Positions 55,706-58,682 of a DNA stretch of 58,682 nt are shown in pieces (positions within the stretch are counted from its first letter, which is position 1; every line of letters starts with the position of its first letter). The translations under genes were made by a program, and so were the position numbers. The stretch comes from Endomicrobium sp. (lineage in GTDB: Bacteria > Elusimicrobiota > Endomicrobiia > Endomicrobiales > Endomicrobiaceae): contig JAISWG010000011.1 in the NCBI GenBank assembly GCA_031271205.1, forward strand, positions 1 through 58,682, read 5' to 3'. A model generated the notes under the pieces. The model saw only the letters and a program-made list of their open reading frames with translations. It ran no database searches and was not told where the DNA came from.

Positions 55706-58171
55706 ATGTCAAAAGAAAAAGAAACAAAAAAAGAGCTGGTGGCAGTGGCAAGTATTGTGCCTCGTGATATTGAAGATGAAATGAGAACTTCCTATATAGA
55801 TTATGCCATGAGCGTAATTGTTGGGAGGGCTTTGCCAGATGTTCGTGACGGCCTAAAACCTGTTCATAGAAGAATACTTTATGCTATGAAGGAAATGGGG
55901 TTAAAACATAATACAGCTTATAAAAAATCTGCCAGAGTAGTTGGAGATGTTTTAGGCAAATATCATCCTCATGGCGATTCTGCTGTTTATGGCGCTGTAG
56001 TAAGAATGGCGCAGGATTTTTCTCTAAGATATCCCATGATTGACGGACAGGGAAATTTTGGAAGCGTAGATGGTGATTCTGCTGCTGCTATGCGTTATAC
56101 TGAAGTAAGAATGGACGCAATTACTGAAGAGATGCTTGCGGATTTGGATAAAAATACAGTTGATTTTATATCTAATTACGACGGTTCTTTAAAAGAACCC
56201 CTAATACTTCCTTCAAAAATTCCTAGCCTTTTGATTAATGGATCAGCAGGTATTGCTGTAGGTATGGCTACTGCTATTCCCGCTCACAACATAGGTGAAA
56301 TCAGCGATGCTTTAATCGCTTTAATAGATGATGAGGATTTGCCTGTTTCTGAGCTTGCTAAACATATTAAAGGTCCTGATTTCCCTACAGGTGCCATAAT
56401 TTTAGGCAAAAGCGGAATAAGAAATTATATGGAAAAAGGCAGAGGTTCTGTAAAAATAAGAGCTAAGGTTGAAACAGAAGAATCCAAAAGTGGAAGAGAG
56501 ACTATAATAGTAAGCGAAATTCCATACCAAGTAAACAAATCAAATCTTATAACCTCAATAGCTGATTTGATAAAAGACAAAAAGATTGATGGCATTTTTG
56601 ACTTACGCGATGAATCTGATCGTGACGGTATAAGAATTGTTATAGAGTTAAAGAGAGACACAAACGCTCAAATTGTTTTGAATCAACTTTATAAACACAC
56701 GCAGATGCAGTCATCTTTTGGTGTTATAATGCTTGCACTTGTAAACAATAGACCAAAAATAATGAACATAAAAGAAATTTTAGTTCATCATATTGAACAT
56801 AGAAAGATTGTTATAACCAGAAGAACAAGGTTTGATTTGCGAAAATTTGAAACCAGGGCACATATATTGGAAGGCTTAAAAAAAGCCATAGACAACACAG
56901 ACACTATTATTAAAATTATAAAAGAATCGCTTAATGAAGATATAGCCCGTGTGAATCTTATGAACAAGTTTCGCTTAACAAAGGTTCAATCTGAAGCTAT
57001 ATTGGAAATGAAGATTCGTCAGCTTACCGGATTAAAAAGAAGGGAAGTAGATGAGGAATATTTGGAAACTATAAAGCTTATAGAAAAACTTCATTCTATT
57101 TTAGCGGACCCAAAAAAAATTCTTTTGACAATAAAAGACGAAATCGTTGAAATAAAGAAAAACTATGGTGACAAGAGAAGGACACAAATACAAGCAGCAG
57201 ATGCCGATTTTAATATTGAAGATTTAATTCAACAAGAAGAAGTAGTTGTGACAATGTCCCATGTAGGTTACATTAAACGCATACCTCTTGATACGTATAA
57301 AGCTCAACACAGAGGGGGGCGCGGAATAATTGCAATGAACATGAAAGAAGAAGATTTTGTTAAAAATTTATTTATTACCAGCTCGCATGCCTATATGCTC
57401 TTTTTTACAACCAAGGGAAGATTATACTGGATGAGAGTTTATGAGATTCCCGAAGGAGTAAGAACATCTAAAGGAAAAGCCATAGCAAATCTCTTGCAGC
57501 TACAAAGCACAGAGGAAAAAATTACAGCTGCTATTCCTATAAGGTCGCTTAGTTCTAAAGACATTAAAGATGAATATTTGTTAATGTGTACTAGAAATGG
57601 TACGATTAAAAAAATTGCATTGGATGAGTTCACAAACCCAAGAAGGTATGGTATAATAGCTATTAAGCTTAAAGACGGCGACGTCTTAATTGAAGTAAAA
57701 ACTATAGAGAAAAACCCCGAAGTTATAATCGCAACCAAAAAGGGCATAGCAATAAGGTTTAAAGAAAGTGACGTACGTGCGATAGGTCGCAATGGAATGG
57801 GCGTAAATGGAATTTCTCTTGAGAAAGATGATGAGGTTATAGGTATGGAAGTTCTTTCTTCAGACGACGCTTTCTTGTCAGTTTCAGAAAATGGCTATGG
57901 TAAGAGAACGGAGGTAGGTAAATATCGTTTGCAAAAGAGAGCAGGACGTGGTGTTATTAATATGCAGGCTACAGACAGAAATGGAAGTGTTGTGGGTATT
58001 AAAAAAGCAAATGACGGTGAAGTTATGATTATGACTCAAAACGGTATAACTATAAGATTAAGAGTAAACGGCATTTCTGTAATAGGAAGAAACACTAAGG
58101 GGGTAAGATTAGTAAGACTTAGTAATAGTGACAAGGTTGCGACCATCGCAAGTGTTGTAAAAGATGAATAG
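55706..58171 (+). CDS. gyrA: DNA gyrase subunit A
   Basis: [43 protein letters not shown], six C-terminal beta-propeller blades with GRGGRGI-like GyrA box QHRGGRGI. Confidence 0.98.
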   Translation: MSKEKETKKELVAVASIVPRDIEDEMRTSYIDYAMSVIVGRALPDVRDGLKPVHRRILYAMKEMGLKHNTAYKKSARVVGDVLGKYHPHGDSAVYGAVVRMAQDFSLRYPMIDGQGNFGSVDGDSAAAMRYTEVRMDAITEEMLADLDKNTVDFISNYDGSLKEPLILPSKIPSLLINGSAGIAVGMATAIPAHNIGEISDALIALIDDEDLPVSELAKHIKGPDFPTGAIILGKSGIRNYMEKGRGSVKIRAKVETEESKSGRETIIVSEIPYQVNKSNLITSIADLIKDKKIDGIFDLRDESDRDGIRIVIELKRDTNAQIVLNQLYKHTQMQSSFGVIMLALVNNRPKIMNIKEILVHHIEHRKIVITRRTRFDLRKFETRAHILEGLKKAIDNTDTIIKIIKESLNEDIARVNLMNKFRLTKVQSEAILEMKIRQLTGLKRREVDEEYLETIKLIEKLHSILADPKKILLTIKDEIVEIKKNYGDKRRTQIQAADADFNIEDLIQQEEVVVTMSHVGYIKRIPLDTYKAQHRGGRGIIAMNMKEEDFVKNLFITSSHAYMLFFTTKGRLYWMRVYEIPEGVRTSKGKAIANLLQLQSTEEKITAAIPIRSLSSKDIKDEYLLMCTRNGTIKKIALDEFTNPRRYGIIAIKLKDGDVLIEVKTIEKNPEVIIATKKGIAIRFKESDVRAIGRNGMGVNGISLEKDDEVIGMEVLSSDDAFLSVSENGYGKRTEVGKYRLQKRAGRGVINMQATDRNGSVVGIKKANDGEVMIMTQNGITIRLRVNGISVIGRNTKGVRLVRLSNSDKVATIASVVKDE

Positions 58172-58345
58172 AGTGAAGCGATTTAAGGATGGACGTAGAG
58201 AAAAAACTAAAAGTTAAATAAAGCTATAAAAAAACAGCGGAAAACAAAACAAAAATTTGTTTTTCTATCAGAGATAAAATAACCCTCAAGGTTAGTTAAA
58301 GACTAAGTTTTTAACAATTTTGTACGTTATGCAAGCTATAAATAT

Positions 58346-58682
58346 TTAACTATACTGCCCGACGGTTGGGGTGAGCCACAAATTTTTGATTGTTGCTCCA
58401 GCAACCAAAGATGAATCAAAAAATAAAATATACCCACCAGCCAAAATCATTGCACAAATGGCGACTATCTTTATAATTGAAAAAAGAAACTCTATTTCGC
58501 CGTAAGCCTTTACCGTGCACATGTTAATTATGGTTATAACTATAAAAAAAAATAAAGCCGTTCCCCATGTAGGGACACTGGGAAACCAATACTGGGCATA
58601 TGCAGCAACTGCGGTAAGCTCTGCAATGCTTATAAGGATATACAAAACCGAATGGTTCCATCCAGCTAAAAATCCTGGAAAA
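58346..58682 (-). pseudogene. Amino acid permease (APC family) fragment, apparently C-terminally truncated; 5' end beyond window
   Basis: FPGFLAGWNHSVLYILISIAELTAVAAYAQYWFPSVPTWGTALFF...NMCTVKAYGEIEFLFSIIKIVAICAMI, then stop soon after NLW. Confidence 0.7.

Overview
AT-rich bacterial chromosomal segment around a replication origin. The core block is rsmA-dnaA-(oriC-like dyad)-dnaN-dciA-gyrB-...-gyrA. Other content: IspD(partial)/IspF/CysS, a split thiamine pathway (thiC + stand-alone thiD2; thiG-H-E-S-F operon), a glycine cleavage cluster (gcvH-gcvPA-gcvPB), the rpsP-khpA-rimM-trmD-rplS operon, dnaE/serS, hppA, hisS, folD, a DEAD-box helicase and two tRNAs. Several long decayed intergenic zones and pseudogenes suggest a degenerating, symbiont-like genome; I suspect an Endomicrobium/Elusimicrobia-type organism, but this is inferred from gene content only. 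The most striking feature is a 5-repeat/4-spacer CRISPR-like array (36-nt repeats, all spacers exactly 30 nt) inside the N-terminal codons of a DUF4143-type AAA ATPase pseudogene. Collapsing the array to one repeat restores a continuous, family-like N-terminus (MFKRTMQPVIERVSKGFPILLLTGMRQVGKSW...). So the 'repeat' appears to be native ATPase coding sequence duplicated at each spacer insertion, i.e. a candidate CRISPR array born de novo in a gene, with a near-consensus sigma70 promoter reading into it. No cas genes are in the window. Other points of note: a Lys-rich 28-aa microprotein gene with its own expression signals, a perfect 20-bp DnaA-box dyad, a RimM lacking its N-terminal domain, and an interspersed ~48-bp repeat.
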